A stretch of DNA of 64,000 nucleotides from Babesia bovis T2Bo (Eukaryota > Apicomplexa > Aconoidasida > Piroplasmida > Babesiidae), in assembly GCF_000165395.2 (NCBI RefSeq), contig NC_010575.1, positions 2,217,001 to 2,281,000 on the forward strand. The letters run 5' to 3'. Every line of letters starts with the position of its first letter. The first letter of the stretch is position 1. A program made the position numbers and the translations under genes. Below, in pieces: positions 42,605-55,032 of this stretch. Under the pieces are notes generated by a model. It searched no databases. It had not been told where the DNA came from and worked only from the letters and a program-made list of their open reading frames with translations.

Positions 42605-42871
42605 TTGTTTTTATTTAACTCTGTTTAATTATGGTAACTAGTATTTTGTTTTTATGTTGCCACGTTTAGATGTACTACGGGTTAATAAGGATGAGTTATA
42701 TTTAAATGTTACGATGTATAGATATCATCATGCTACATTCATAGAAGACATTTACCTCCTGATACACCATTACAAAACCAATGTTACTTTGGCTAACGCA
42801 ACCAACATGTTAACACCGCATGGCTATGTACTGTGAAATTAGGGTATGATATTAAAATTTTGTCAACAAAA

Positions 42872-44122
<1,251 letters not shown>

Positions 44123-45195
44123 AATGAATATATTATAATAAATATGTACATCTTCTTCTCACCCCAGTATTGTAATAAAAGGCACTAATACGAATAATAA
44201 TGGCATAATATCATGCCTATGTTTACACTATTATAACAATTAAGCAACGTTCGAAGCGTATAGATGTAACGACTATACAAGGGTCCACTTATAGAGCAAA
44301 GTGGTAACGTATGTCTTAATGTACATTTGAATTTGTACTATACAATCCGGGATACGTTTCGTTAATCGAATAAACAATTAACTTCACTACATGTCTAGTG
44401 GCGTAGACACATAGAAGATGTTTGTATTGTAGATGTGTCATTACCATTCTCATTCTTTTCCACGTCATAGCATTCATGAAGTCTACCGACACTTAAGGCA
44501 TACCAGATTTGAATCTTTGCTAGCTAGTGTAGATGGCCCACTTATATCCAATAATAAAGATATAATGACGTAAATTCTACCTGGTATACATATCAGTGAC
44601 TTCAACATAAGCTTGATGTAATCATCCTTGAGCATATATTGCCTTCATAGACGTGCATAACTACAAGTTTGCAAACCGAAGACACATAATCACTGCAAAG
44701 CAATATCTACCAAGCTGTTTAACTGGTGAATTAATAGAATCCTGAAAGCGTAAGACTGCTTGAGAGAGCCGTGAAAGGGACATTAGAGTCATCATGAGGT
44801 GTGAAAGAATGTCCAACGGCCAAGAAAATTACCTTAAGGAGTGCCAACAATTTGTCAATGGACAAAAATGCACAAACGACGGTAATGCTTCGGAAGCGTA
44901 ATAACAACCATCACTCCGAACACAATTAGTAATTATCCCATACAGGGCAGTTCTGTATCCCACAGCATACGTGCAACAATAGTCATTATCACAGTTTGAA
45001 CAAGTATGACTCAACGCTCGATGCAGAGGAACCGTGTTGATCCCACAGGCAATCAACACTTATCGGCGGAGCCAGTATAATTTAACAGATAACAATGCAA
45101 TCTTCTGTACACAACCAATACATGGTCATTAACGGCATGTATCAGATAAAATGAACCATGCAATCATAGCCACTCGGATGTGTATACTAGATCCA
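44123..45195. other. Intergenic region
   Basis: 1.07 kb between two minus-strand genes. It holds one 76-codon minus-strand ORF (44829-45059) of Cys/Tyr-rich composition that I do not accept as coding. No RNA gene recognised. It contains the PRMT1 promoter and the 3' UTR of the CCCH gene. Confidence 0.4.
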
Positions 45196-46551
45196 TTATT
45201 TCGAACTCCGCCGGCCATGGTTTCTGCGGCGTCTGGCATGCCTATGACTTGATTCAGCTTTTGGCTTCGAGTTGGTCGTCAATTCTTTTGAAGAGGCTTC
45301 TTTAGTGGCCTCAAGTGATGACATTTTGGCCTTCACAGGTTGGTTACTGGAGTTTGCGCCAACACGATTGTTAGCGATATCGTCGCGCAGTATCGTGTTC
45401 AAGAGTTTGTTCTTAATAACGTTGAGTGGAACGTTCTTCGGCTGTAATTCTTCCTCGCCGTGAGCATGACGACAATCAATTCCGATACGGCATGTACCGT
45501 TTTTCCAATGATGGCAAAGTGTAGTCTTCCATACACCAACCGTCCCTTTCAACTCTTTCTTACCATGAGCAAAGTTGCAATCAATGTTTTGGCAAATGCC
45601 ACGTTGCCAGTACTTGCACAATGACGTTCTTCTGAATTCGTTTGCAGCATTCAACTTAGCACTGCTAAGTATTGAAAACTCAACCTGCTTCATCGTCTTT
45701 TTATCATTTCCTCCATGATCTGGAGTTTGGCCATTGATAATGGTATACATTTGCTCCCTTGGATGAGGGACCATGCTACCGTTTGGCATATACTTGTAAT
45801 CAATGCTACCGAACCCTGTTTGCATATTACGCAGAGTCGCATCAACAGATGGTGACAGATATTCATATCCGTCCTGAATACCAGAGAGCGTGGATACACT
45901 CGTGGAAAGCCCTCGTGTCATTTCATCCCATTCGTGATTTTCAGATGAATATACCGTACGCTGACCAACCGATTTTTCGCAATCCGACGTAGTTCTCTCA
46001 TAGCAGTTTGCTGCCTCGGTGAACGGAGTTAAATCATTATTAATTGGCTTAGGATAATAACCAGGAACTTGATTGTGCATGCCGTTATATACAGTAGTAG
46101 GCGCGTGACCTTGTTGAAATCTGCATATTGGTGATCTCATGTGTTGGTACGGAGCACCACTGATGGGAACACTTCGCACTGGTAGCGGAATGTAGAAAGG
46201 GGAGACATCTGGGTGTGGAAGGGTTGAACTTGGAAATTTGAGTTCACTCAGCCTATTTGTTACATGCTCAGTTGCTATATCCACTGAAGCATCCTCTATG
46301 CTTTGCCGCATCGAAGGAATAGAACTGCCATCATTACAATCGGATCCATATCTAGAAGAAAGCGATCCTGGAATTGACAAGTCGTCTAAAAGCTCAGTTA
46401 GAGTTGCAGGTAAGTCAATTGGCGTAGAATCGCTGTCACAATTGTAGTATTCATCAACAGTGCAGGTTCTAGCATCCGCCATTGTACTGCTTGAAGCCAT
46501 TTGTCTATATAACATCGAAAAATCGCAACCGCAATGGCGTTGTATCCACAA
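45196..46551 (-). CDS. Tandem CCCH zinc-finger RNA-binding protein
   Basis: Single exon, up to 451 residues; the Met at codon 18 (46500, MASSSTMADAR) is a likely real start. The C-terminal third has two C-x8-C-x5-C-x3-H fingers: LCKYWQRGICQNIDCNFAH and LCHHWKNGTCRIGIDCRHAH, separated by about 18 residues. This spacing is that of TTP/ZFP36-type tandem fingers, which bind AU-rich RNA and control mRNA decay. The N-terminal 280 residues are low-complexity, Ser/Pro/Tyr-rich and probably disordered. A basic tail (HRHARRRRNHGRRSS) may aid RNA binding or nuclear entry. Specific targets cannot be told. Confidence 0.88.
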   Translation of the reverse strand: MWIQRHCGCDFSMLYRQMASSSTMADARTCTVDEYYNCDSDSTPIDLPATLTELLDDLSIPGSLSSRYGSDCNDGSSIPSMRQSIEDASVDIATEHVTNRLSELKFPSSTLPHPDVSPFYIPLPVRSVPISGAPYQHMRSPICRFQQGHAPTTVYNGMHNQVPGYYPKPINNDLTPFTEAANCYERTTSDCEKSVGQRTVYSSENHEWDEMTRGLSTSVSTLSGIQDGYEYLSPSVDATLRNMQTGFGSIDYKYMPNGSMVPHPREQMYTIINGQTPDHGGNDKKTMKQVEFSILSSAKLNAANEFRRTSLCKYWQRGICQNIDCNFAHGKKELKGTVGVWKTTLCHHWKNGTCRIGIDCRHAHGEEELQPKNVPLNVIKNKLLNTILRDDIANNRVGANSSNQPVKAKMSSLEATKEASSKELTTNSKPKAESSHRHARRRRNHGRRSSK

Positions 46552-47287
46552 ACACCACGCTTTGCGAAGAAAAACAACTAAAACAACAGCCTGATGGCCT
46601 CAGTGTTGTATTCTTTAACAAGATATGATGTTCAATAATTGGCCGCATACATCCAGAGGCCCTCAATATCTAAGATTTTTGTAGCAAATGACCCTCCGAT
46701 AAGCACAAGTAGTATATGTTCCACACTCTCGAGTTACCAAGTTAATTTGAACACACCTCGAAGTCTAGATAACACACACAACAAGGCGTTTCGGCCGCTG
46801 AATGACCCAACATGAGATATATGTCAGACAATATTGCAATGCAGGAATGCAATTTGTCCCAAAGTCTATGTTTTGAAAAGGTCTCTAATCATATATTCTA
46901 TGGTAGAGATGCTGAGTCTTTGTATGCCGTTTATTATCCTAACACGAGCAACGGCCTGTGGTTGTGCACAACATACCGCGTTACTTAACCGCAATAAAAT
47001 GATTACAAGTCGATCGATGCAATTTTTTCTTGCCGAATCACTCCAATTTTATATATGTGTTCACCCAAATGTAGACTCTGAATCCATAAAGGCTTTCAAA
47101 AGTTGATCCTACAATAATGGATGTCTTATTTCTTCGTGTTTTGTCTATTCTTGCGGGGGTGAAAAACCACGATTACATGAACGTCTTTTCTATGTGCACG
47201 CAATGTTATATTCGCTGTCTGTCACCAACTATCAAGTAGCAATTGCAACTTATGAATAAAGAAAATTCAATATTATAAAGAGTAGAC
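46552..47287. other. Intergenic region
   Basis: 736 bp between the CCCH gene start and the 3' end of LAS1, both minus-strand. A 90-codon plus-strand ORF (46834-47106) lacks any recognisable feature. No RNA gene seen. Confidence 0.4.
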
Positions 47288-49332
47288 TTAGGAAAACCGT
47301 TGGCGGTAGGAAAGGGGGTTCAATGCCGCCCCAAGGCCCGCAACGAGTTTCAAAAATTGCCTTATGGGTTGTAAGGTTGCATCGGAATTGTCTAATCCGT
47401 ATACAACTTGCTGACCACTTTTTTTGGTCCATAGACCATCTGATTTATTAGTTCCACGTAATAAACTGCGTAGCGTATCTATTATTCTTGAGTGATATAC
47501 TTTTGACGCTTCGAGTCTCTTGACGGTAAATTGTATTCTCCAGCGATGGGCATCCCAATATGTACCCGGGGAGAGCATCATGTCTATATTTGCATATTTA
47601 TCTTGGTATTTACTGGATATCACATCTAGACGCTTCTGTATCTCTATATCGTCCAATTTGACGAACTGGTAATCTTTTAGTGTACCTAGAGCATGATCTT
47701 GCGATAGCCATTCATATAGACTTAGGGCATGTGATAGTGGGTCATCCTCCCACGATAGCATTTTTAGTGACTTAATCATGTTTCTAGACTTATTATTCAA
47801 TGATAATTGAACGATAACGTTGGGCAGCAGAGCTCGAAATCCACTTGATAATCGAACGAGTGCATTCCCCGAAGCTATGTATAGTCTTCGAGCCTCTTTT
47901 GTATCGGCGCAAATTAAGACTTGTACTGGCACAGGTAACTCATGGCAATGATATTTATTGTCTACGTGGTTTGCACAACGCAGCAAATCTATCATCCACG
48001 AGTTTATACGGCCTCGGTGTGACAATGAGCATTTGGATTTCGGCACTTCAATTGCCAAGGTATTACGTATGAACTCGGCAGGTGGAGACAACAGGAACTC
48101 GTCATATTCCGAAATCCTGACTCCATACAATGTCCACCTGTTGTTATCGTTCTCATCAGCCAACACATCAGATAATCCAAACACAACGCAGAGCATTGTG
48201 GCACATAATCTGTATTATATCGTCACAAACGTTGTAACTCACTCTATAACGAAGTTATACGGCATCTGACTAACAATGTCCAAAAACAAAAGCGTGAACA
48301 CGGTATCCAGCGATGAATCGAAGTGGGCAAACACGAACTCAACAAACACCGAAATAAAGAAGTTGCTATGAACGCAACCCTCAACCAATTTCCGTGCGAT
48401 CATAGATACACGTGGCACAAGCTTCAATATCACAGCATTTCCATATTGTTTCTGGTCAGTAGACATCGTCTGAATATACATATATCCATTGTTTTAGTAC
48501 CTACTTGTGACAATAGTGTATATCTTCTGTTTATCGATAACCTCAACAAGTTTCGTAATAAACGCAATGCTCGATTACTGACTTTCACAGCAGATTTAAA
48601 ATACGGATTACCAGAATGTAGCAATTTCCCGGCAGTACAACCACTATTAGGGAATTTATTCCACAGTAAAATTGGGTCAACAGCACTTCGATCTAGCTTT
48701 GTTAGCACTGTGCTATACGACCATATTAACAGTGACTCCAACTGTAGCATATTGTAGTCAACATTGTTCAACTTGAACATTATGCTTTTGTACTGGGCTG
48801 ACCTGAAAGATTCTATGACCCCAATAAACGAAACAAAATTCAAATCGTTTAATGCCACTTACCAATATCTTTTATACAAGTAATTAATAGCATCCAGCAC
48901 TGCCACCCGTAGGGTATGTAAATCAGGTATCTCACGATGGGAGCATTCGTGTCTAACCTGGATGATATACTCAGGTAAATCGCACTGTTTAGCTAAGAAG
49001 AGCATACTACGTGCATATTCCCCATCTTGCTCGTGGTCAAGCACCAAATTGACGGCTCTGAAAATCATTAACATCACGGATTGTTAAACCAACCTTATAA
49101 CCGCCATGGCATACAGACTACACAGCTCGGAATCAGACCTTGACCTTTGGCTATCCGCAATAAGGGCACATAAAAGCGACTCCGTCGCTGTTACAGCTGC
49201 TGGAACCTTTCCACGAAGTCTCCATAATGCGATTTTTCTTGCGATAAATGGATATTCCTCCGGATCACTTAACCTAGTATAGACCTGGGTAAACTCATCG
49301 TAGGAATACCATCCTGTGGTTTCAAGTATCAT
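47288..49332 (-). CDS. LAS1: LAS1-like pre-rRNA processing endonuclease
   Basis: Las1 cleaves pre-rRNA within ITS2 during 60S maturation. Five exons (49332-49094, 49057-48863, 48802-48505, 48469-48243, 48209-47288) encode 626 residues; introns are 33-36 nt and one of 60 nt. Seen in the N-terminal HEPN domain: GWYSYDEFTQVYTRL, ARKIALWRLRGKVPAAVTAT, LYAMAVIRAVNLV, then the catalytic HEPN motif RHECSH in QVRHECSHREIPDL (Arg-His-x3-His) and LDAINYLYKRYW. These follow Las1 order closely. The C-terminal 400 residues are weakly conserved, as is usual. Active-site residues are intact. It is divergent from VMA12 with 329 bp between. Confidence 0.9.
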
Positions 49333-49661
49333 TGCGAATACATGTAGGTAATCTACATAGGATCATAACATTGTTAACGTAGTCCTCCATTTATATAGAT
49401 TGACTTTAAACAATAGAGAGACGTGTGTGGACATGAACACACATCATAGAGTAGATATTCTATAAGATTCTTGTACACATGTGCTTCACATTAAGTAATA
49501 CTACTATAACAACTACTTTACATCACTATATATTATACATAACGCCATAAAAAACCCAACTCAACATTTATCGCGACACATAGACATACCGTTGTGCCAT
49601 ACTGGATGTATGTACTATATATCCTGGCATATTAGTTCAATTTGTATCATATATATTACAC
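49333..49661. other. Divergent spacer between LAS1 and VMA12
   Basis: 329 bp of A+T-rich DNA with both promoters; nothing else seen. Confidence 0.45.
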
Positions 49662-50513
49662 ATGGGTAAGCCGCCACTTTCTGCTGTATATTTCGTTCGC
49701 ACTCCTGAGGTAGATGAGTTCCTCGAGGAGTTTATTCGCGTGCGATCATGGCACATTCTGGAGAATATGGGTACTTCCCAGAGTACCGGGAAAGATACAA
49801 GTTTGGTACCTCGACGCAGAAACGTTGATACAAACTCTGATGATAAGGATGAAGTGTTAGTGGACGACATGCTTGATGTTGCCAAGGAAATGTCACATGG
49901 TAGTTCCATTCACCTCGATGCGTTCATCAGTCTGGTTCGTTTAAGCTAACAGACACTATATCCTCATAGGTAGTGAATCATAACGAGTTTATCGATGTTC
50001 TCACTAATGAGGAGTATGACGCAATCAAGCCCAAACGATTCAAGCTATATGAGATAATGAAAAACACATCTATTACAGGTAAATAATTACTATTCAGTTT
50101 TGTTAACGCACTGTAGACCGTAAAATCCCCAAGCCAAGAGAATCTACAGATCTGCAGTCAGTGCTAAGGGAAGCTGAGGAGCGGCGATACCAACGTCTGG
50201 TGTCGAATGTCCAGAGCAAATTCAAAAGCACAAAGTCGGAGGTATCGGCATACAAACCGCCCATAATGTAAGTTTTATAGCATCTTGTAGTGACTCGATT
50301 CTTCAGCGGAGGCGCGAACGCCATTTTCGGCGTGATACTAACGTTCATCGGAGGGTACTCGGTAGCAGGCGTTGTTGGGGTGAAGGACAATATGATGGTA
50401 GGTTCTTCAGGGGAATTACTTATACATACTCGTAACAGAAAGCCATTATCGCGACTGTATGCGCCTCCGCTGCCTTGATAGTCGACACGATACTCTTCTT
50501 GATGAGGAGCTAG
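49662..50513 (+). CDS. V-ATPase assembly factor VMA12/TMEM199-like
   Basis: ER membrane factor that helps assemble the V0 sector of the proton pump. Five exons (49662-49934, 49970-50078, 50117-50241, 50281-50397, 50439-50513) encode 232 residues. The third intron is placed at 50242-50280 (39 nt, donor GTATCG), because the nearer GTAAG at 50273 would leave a 23-nt intron that breaks the frame. Seen: a polar N-terminus, a charged block with QSVLREAEERRYQRLVSN that fits the Vma12 EYQ region, then two TM segments (ANAIFGVILTFIGGYSVAGVV and IIATVCASAALIVDTILFL, each shown near its full length) with a short end. This layout is that of the Vma12/TMEM199 family. Sequence similarity is moderate. Confidence 0.72.
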
Positions 50514-50716
50514 TGATAAAGCGATACATCAGATCAGGTCTCCAGGTTTTTCCGCATATAAACTCGGAAGAACGAAAGTTTTAATTAATCATCATTGATC
50601 GCATATCACTGCTCGAATAGCAACATAATGTTAAATATCAGATAGCCTGTAGTGGTTTCATCAAAGTCAGAAACACGGACCAGGTTTGTAACTCATCATG
50701 GTCTTGCACAGTAGAT

Positions 50717-50938
50717 ATGTTTACATATGAACATGGCACTTTAGTATATAAAATGTTCGAGGGGGGAACGAGGAAACTACCACAAGCAGGAAGCACCAAA
50801 CTTAACCCTCATGATTTTATGCGCATGTACAACGGGGCGCACTTGTACATAGAACTAGGCACCTGCTTTTCATGCGAAATGAATCAGAAAAAAACGTATC
50901 ATCAATACTCAGACCCGAAAGATGGTAATGATACATAG
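50717..50938 (+). CDS. Small ORF, weakly SRP14-like
   Basis: A 73-codon ORF whose frame stays open upstream to about 50627 without a Met, so a 5' exon may be missing. The stretch GTLVYKMFEGGTRKLP resembles the SRP14 strand GSVYITLKRYDGRTKP. The rest (MRMYNGAHLYIELGT) is compatible but not diagnostic. SRP14 is the Alu-domain partner of SRP9 in the signal recognition particle. A possible donor lies at the end (AAGATGGTAATG), but its extension would overlap the opposite-strand ORF. Low confidence both in the model and in the family. Confidence 0.3.
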   Translation: MFTYEHGTLVYKMFEGGTRKLPQAGSTKLNPHDFMRMYNGAHLYIELGTCFSCEMNQKKTYHQYSDPKDGNDT

Positions 50939-50943
50939 TTTCA

Positions 50944-51234
50944 TCATTTGTTAGTATACTCATATGCCCGTTTCACAACATAAATAGCGCTGATCAGGCA
51001 CATTCTGACGGCACTTCCTAGGCAAGTGTAATCATAGTTTAAACGAATGATGAAAATAATGTTGTCATCTTGTCGGCCCAACGAAGCTATGGCAACGCGG
51101 TTCCTATGTGACGTCAATATTAGCTGTTGTTGGCGGAGGTTGTGCCTGCAAATGATGGCAACAACTCCATGGCAGTAACAGCTCACACAGTTAAAATCAG
51201 ATAACAACAGTCCGCACGTGCATTGCATCGGCAC
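50944..51234 (-). CDS. Small ORF, possible Pcc1-like 3' exon
   Basis: A minus-strand ORF of 96 codons, probably the 3' part of a spliced gene starting near 51.3 kb. A good acceptor (CATTTGCAG, exon from 51145) precedes RQQQLILTSHRNRVAIAS, DNIIFIIRLNYDY and CLGSAVRMCLISAIYVVK. The pattern of two strands followed by a helix near the C-terminus recalls Pcc1/LAGE3 of the KEOPS complex, which makes t6A in tRNA. The exon upstream could not be fixed with certainty: a candidate start ATG-TCA-CGT near 51.32 kb needs splices that I could not reconcile. Alternative: an unrelated small protein or no gene at all. Confidence 0.3.
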   Translation of the reverse strand: MPMQCTCGLLLSDFNCVSCYCHGVVAIICRHNLRQQQLILTSHRNRVAIASLGRQDDNIIFIIRLNYDYTCLGSAVRMCLISAIYVVKRAYEYTNK

Positions 51235-51362
51235 AGGTCTGTGGTTTTATCATCATCCTGAAAACAAAAAGGCATGTATATGCATATACGTGTCAATATT
51301 ACCATTGGTCAACACGTGACATATGTCTAGCGTAAAACACGCCGTGGCGCCTACACAGACGT

Positions 51363-52212
51363 TCATCCAATAGCAAGACCAAGCTTCTTGGCGTTCTCCA
51401 TCGCGATCAAGGCCTTGACCTTTGCTTCTTGACGCTGCGATTTGATACCCATGATATGACCACCCCAACGACGACGAATCTCAACGTTGTCATTGAACAT
51501 AGCAGTGAATGCCTTAATCATGCCTTCAAACTCAGCCTGGTCCTCCTTGCGGATGTTGTCAACGGCAACCACAGACGCAGTCCTCTGGTGAACAAGCTTT
51601 CCCAGCCTACTCTTGCCTTTAATGATGCAGTAGGGAACCTCCTTCTTGCGGCAAAGAGTGGGCAGCCACATAACGAGCTCAAGGGGGTCGACATCATGAG
51701 CAATAACAACAAGCTTGGCCTTCTTGTACTCTACCAAGTTGGTCACGTGGTTCAAACCGCTCTTTAGCATGTAGGGCTTCTTAGAAACTACCTCCTGACC
51801 CTGGGCAATGGCATTGGCGTCAGCCAACAAACGAGCAGACTTCTCCTTACGAGTCTCTGGCTTGTACTTGCTCAACAATTTCAACAACTGGTGAGCTTGG
51901 CTCTTGTCAATAGTGTAGTTGAACTGATTAATAGCTGGTGGAATCTTCAGCCTTTGTAAAAGAACGCGACGTTGACGTTGGATACGGACGTATTTAGGCC
52001 ATTTAACATAACGCGAAAGGTTGACGCGAGGACGAATGTCACCACCAATACCGTAGTTCTTAGGAGGATGAACAAATAAATGATCACGTTGTTTGGTGAC
52101 CTTCTCTTGCTTCAGGACCTTGGGCAAGGGAGCGACCTTAGAGGCTTTAGCTGCGAAATATTAGGCTCCACAAAAGCATAATAGACATACCACTACCCTT
52201 CTGGTCCACCAT
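51363..52212 (-). CDS. RPL7A: 60S ribosomal protein L7A (eL8)
   Basis: Large-subunit RNA-binding protein of the L7Ae fold. Two exons (52212-52191, intron 40 nt, 52150-51363) encode 269 residues. The first exon is only 22 nt (MVDQKGS). Seen: FVHPPKNYGIGGDIRPRVNL, here near full, YVRIQRQRRVLLQRLK, the L7Ae core GLNHVTNLVEYKKAKLVVIA followed by HDVDPLELVMWLPTLC, and IKGKSRLGKLVHQRTAS. All are standard. Normal length. A long divergent spacer separates it from RPL5. Confidence 0.97.
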
Positions 52213-53486
52213 TGTAGAGCCCTTCTATTTATTGGAATTATACCCCTAAGAAAAATATAATAAGTGTATAAAACAGTGTTAGGCCGCCGGTTAATATAGA
52301 AGAAAACACTAAATCCAGATGACAAATACAGAAGTGCAAAGATAAACCATTAAATAACATCAATAAACAACACAATCACGTTAATAAAATCATACAGAAC
52401 AGAAATACAGAAATCAACAATGATATAGTAGTATACTTGCTGTAATAAGAGGCACATTGACCAAACCCGCTAGGGCCCAAGGGGTTGGGCACCAAATTCG
52501 ACCATGTGCAAAAGACCTACCACTTTATATAATTTACAGGACCTATATGGTCACTCCAATAAATGTTATATGATGACCTTTTATGTTATGATAACGTCAG
52601 AGGCCTCAGTTTAATGATCTTTAGGGCTCTAGGACCCCAGTTATGGGGGTTAGGATAGGAATCAACCTAGGTTATAGTTGCTAATTAAATTGTTATAATC
52701 CCAACACATTCATACATTGTTGTACATAGTCGCTTTTCATACTGGGATTTGGCGATGTGTTGGATAATTGAAAGATTCTAGTGTCCTGTCGTGAGCTACA
52801 TTGTATACCATTCTACACATTTAACAAACAAAATTAGATATTATAACAACAATACGATTACACATTACAACTAGTAGTGTTGATATAATGCATACAACAT
52901 ACAAATGTCATAGTTAACTACAAGATGGAATTAGTATAACTTGATATACTCTACATCATAAAATGCCAAACTCAAGACATAAACCCTGTTTATATCAACT
53001 ACATATAGTATATTCTACACGTCTAGTTCAAAATATAGCGTGATTCCACTAATATATTACACTTTGGCAAGGCCTAGTTATGTGCCCAAAGCTTCCACTG
53101 AAAGTGGACAACACATATGAAATATACAGATTCCAACAATCACATATTGACTATATGTTACATCCAATTAAGTTTCTATGGCTGCCTATTAACTAAAAGT
53201 GGTTATATGGATGACTTTGACCTCGACCTGGCGTTCCGCCCCCCATTTTAAGGAACGTCCTCCTTTTTGGTAAAAGTCATATTATAACCAAAAACACCTG
53301 TTATAATAGATACACAGGTTTGTGGCACGCACATAGCATAGGTATTTGGGTATTATAGAGACCATAAGGTACGTCGTCTGCGATTTCTAGGATCTATGGT
53401 GTTGGTAACACTCATAGATGTGTCGTAATTTTTTTACATTTCTTGCCATAACTTCGTGGGCATATATAATGTAGTTTACAGAAACC
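52213..53486. other. Divergent spacer between RPL7A and RPL5
   Basis: 1.27 kb with no ORF worth reporting. It includes short G+C-richer patches (near 52470, 52625-52650 and 53230) that could be promoter elements or small RNAs. A box-C-like ATGATGA occurs near 52570 but no matching box D was found nearby. Confidence 0.4.
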
Positions 53487-54677
53487 ATGGCATTCATTCG
53501 CGTGCTGAAGAGTAAGGCCTACTTCAAGCGCTTTCAGGTAAAGTACCGCAGGCGCAGGGGTAAGTTCTGTCTTAATGTTTTGCCCTGGTATGAACTGTGC
53601 TCATTTGGTCATGGTACATAGCTGTGGGCGCACATTAACAAGCGTACATAAACCGAGTTGCGTGGTAACTCAGCTCGACCTGTCGTCCGTAACATTTTTC
53701 ATTATAACTTCCATGTTTTTATGTTGACTATACAACTTGTTTGGTAGATGTGTTCAATATCTTTATTAACGATCTATATTTTTTCAGAGGGCAAAACCGA
53801 CTACTACTGCCGTAGGCGTATGGTTCTTCAGGACAAGAACAAGTACGCTTCTCCTAAGTACCGCTTTGTTGTGAGGTTTACCAACAAGCGCATTATCTGC
53901 CAGATCATCTCTGCAACTATTGTTGGTGATAAGGTCCACGCTTCTGCTGATTCCACTGAGTTGAAGCACTACGGTGTCAATGTTGGTTTGACCAACTACG
54001 CTGCTGCTTACTGCACTGGCCTTCTCCTTGCTCGTAGGCTCCTCACTCAGTTGAAGCTTGACAACCAGTTTGTTGGTAAGGAACAGGCTGATGGTACTTC
54101 CTTCCACATTGAGGAGGAGGACCATGACAGAAGGCCATTCAAGGCTCTTCTTGATGTAGGTATCAAGATTGTCACTACTGGAAACAAGGTTTTCGGTGCT
54201 TTGAAGGGTGCCTGCGACGGTGGTCTCCACATTCCTCACAGCGAGAAGAGGTTCCCTGGATTCTCTGTTGGTGACGACAAGCAGACCAACTACGACGCCG
54301 AGGTCCACCGTGAGCGTATCATGGGTATTCACGTCGCTAACTACATGCGCGAGATGAAGGAGGAAGACCCTGAGAAGTACAAGAGTCACTTCTCCGCTTT
54401 CCTCAGAGCTGGAATCAATGAGGACAACATTGAGGAGATGTACGCCAAGGCCCATGCTGCCATCCGTCAGAACCCTATCGTCCCCAAAACCAAGAAGGAT
54501 CCTCCATCGCGTACCATCAAGGGCCACACTGTCATCACTGCCGATGGCAAGAAATACATTCGCAACAAGAAGATTACAAAGGCCCAACGTATGGAGCGTG
54601 TCAGACAAAAGGTGGGTCCGCGATGTATGATAAATCATTCCTTTCAGATGCTCATGTGCGCACAAGCCGAGGAGTAA
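53487..54677 (+). CDS. RPL5: 60S ribosomal protein L5 (uL18)
   Basis: Binds 5S rRNA and delivers it to the large subunit. Three exons (53487-53559, 53788-54611, 54648-54677) encode 308 residues. The first intron is 228 nt, long for this genome; the second is 36 nt and leaves a 30-nt last exon (MLMCAQAEE). Seen: [20 protein letters not shown], here at 20 residues, then [69 protein letters not shown] and [19 protein letters not shown]. All are diagnostic of eukaryotic L5. Codon use is the most biased in the window, as expected for a highly expressed gene. A 324-codon antisense ORF exists here and is not real. Confidence 0.97.
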
Positions 54678-55032
54678 GAGCACGTACAGACTTTTACTTA
54701 AGTTTGACCATGTCGTTATGTATTGCATATTAAGTGCGTAGCATAGAACCGGGGGCATATGATGACACGTTGTCCGTGTTTCAACAGACTAGTGATGAAA
54801 CATACACTTTAACTGATCCCTCATACGTACTGTCGTTGAATATTAGTATGGCATCATGCCAGTTGTGGCTAACAGTTTCAGTTGCGTTAGATAGGAAATA
54901 CAATTAGAGAATGTCGTTTTAATGGAAGTAGCTAAGGTCAACGGTTTACACTGATTCACATTTCTGTGCTAAATACACAATGCAACTTGTTTAAATGCGA
55001 TATTAATAATTTAATGTATATTGCGATAATGA
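54678..55032. other. Convergent spacer
   Basis: 355 bp between the 3' ends of RPL5 and RRP4; 3'-UTR sequence only, no gene seen. Confidence 0.45.

Noticed and set aside
44829..45059. 76-codon Cys/Tyr-rich minus-strand ORF
   Set aside because: Isolated, no splice partner that extends it, no family resemblance.
46834..47106. 90-codon plus-strand ORF
   Set aside because: No conserved motif, lies in A+T-rich spacer, and the length is not unusual for chance.
53784..54758. 324-codon minus-strand ORF
   Set aside because: Exactly antisense to RPL5; it exists because of the strongly biased codons of that gene and has no family features.
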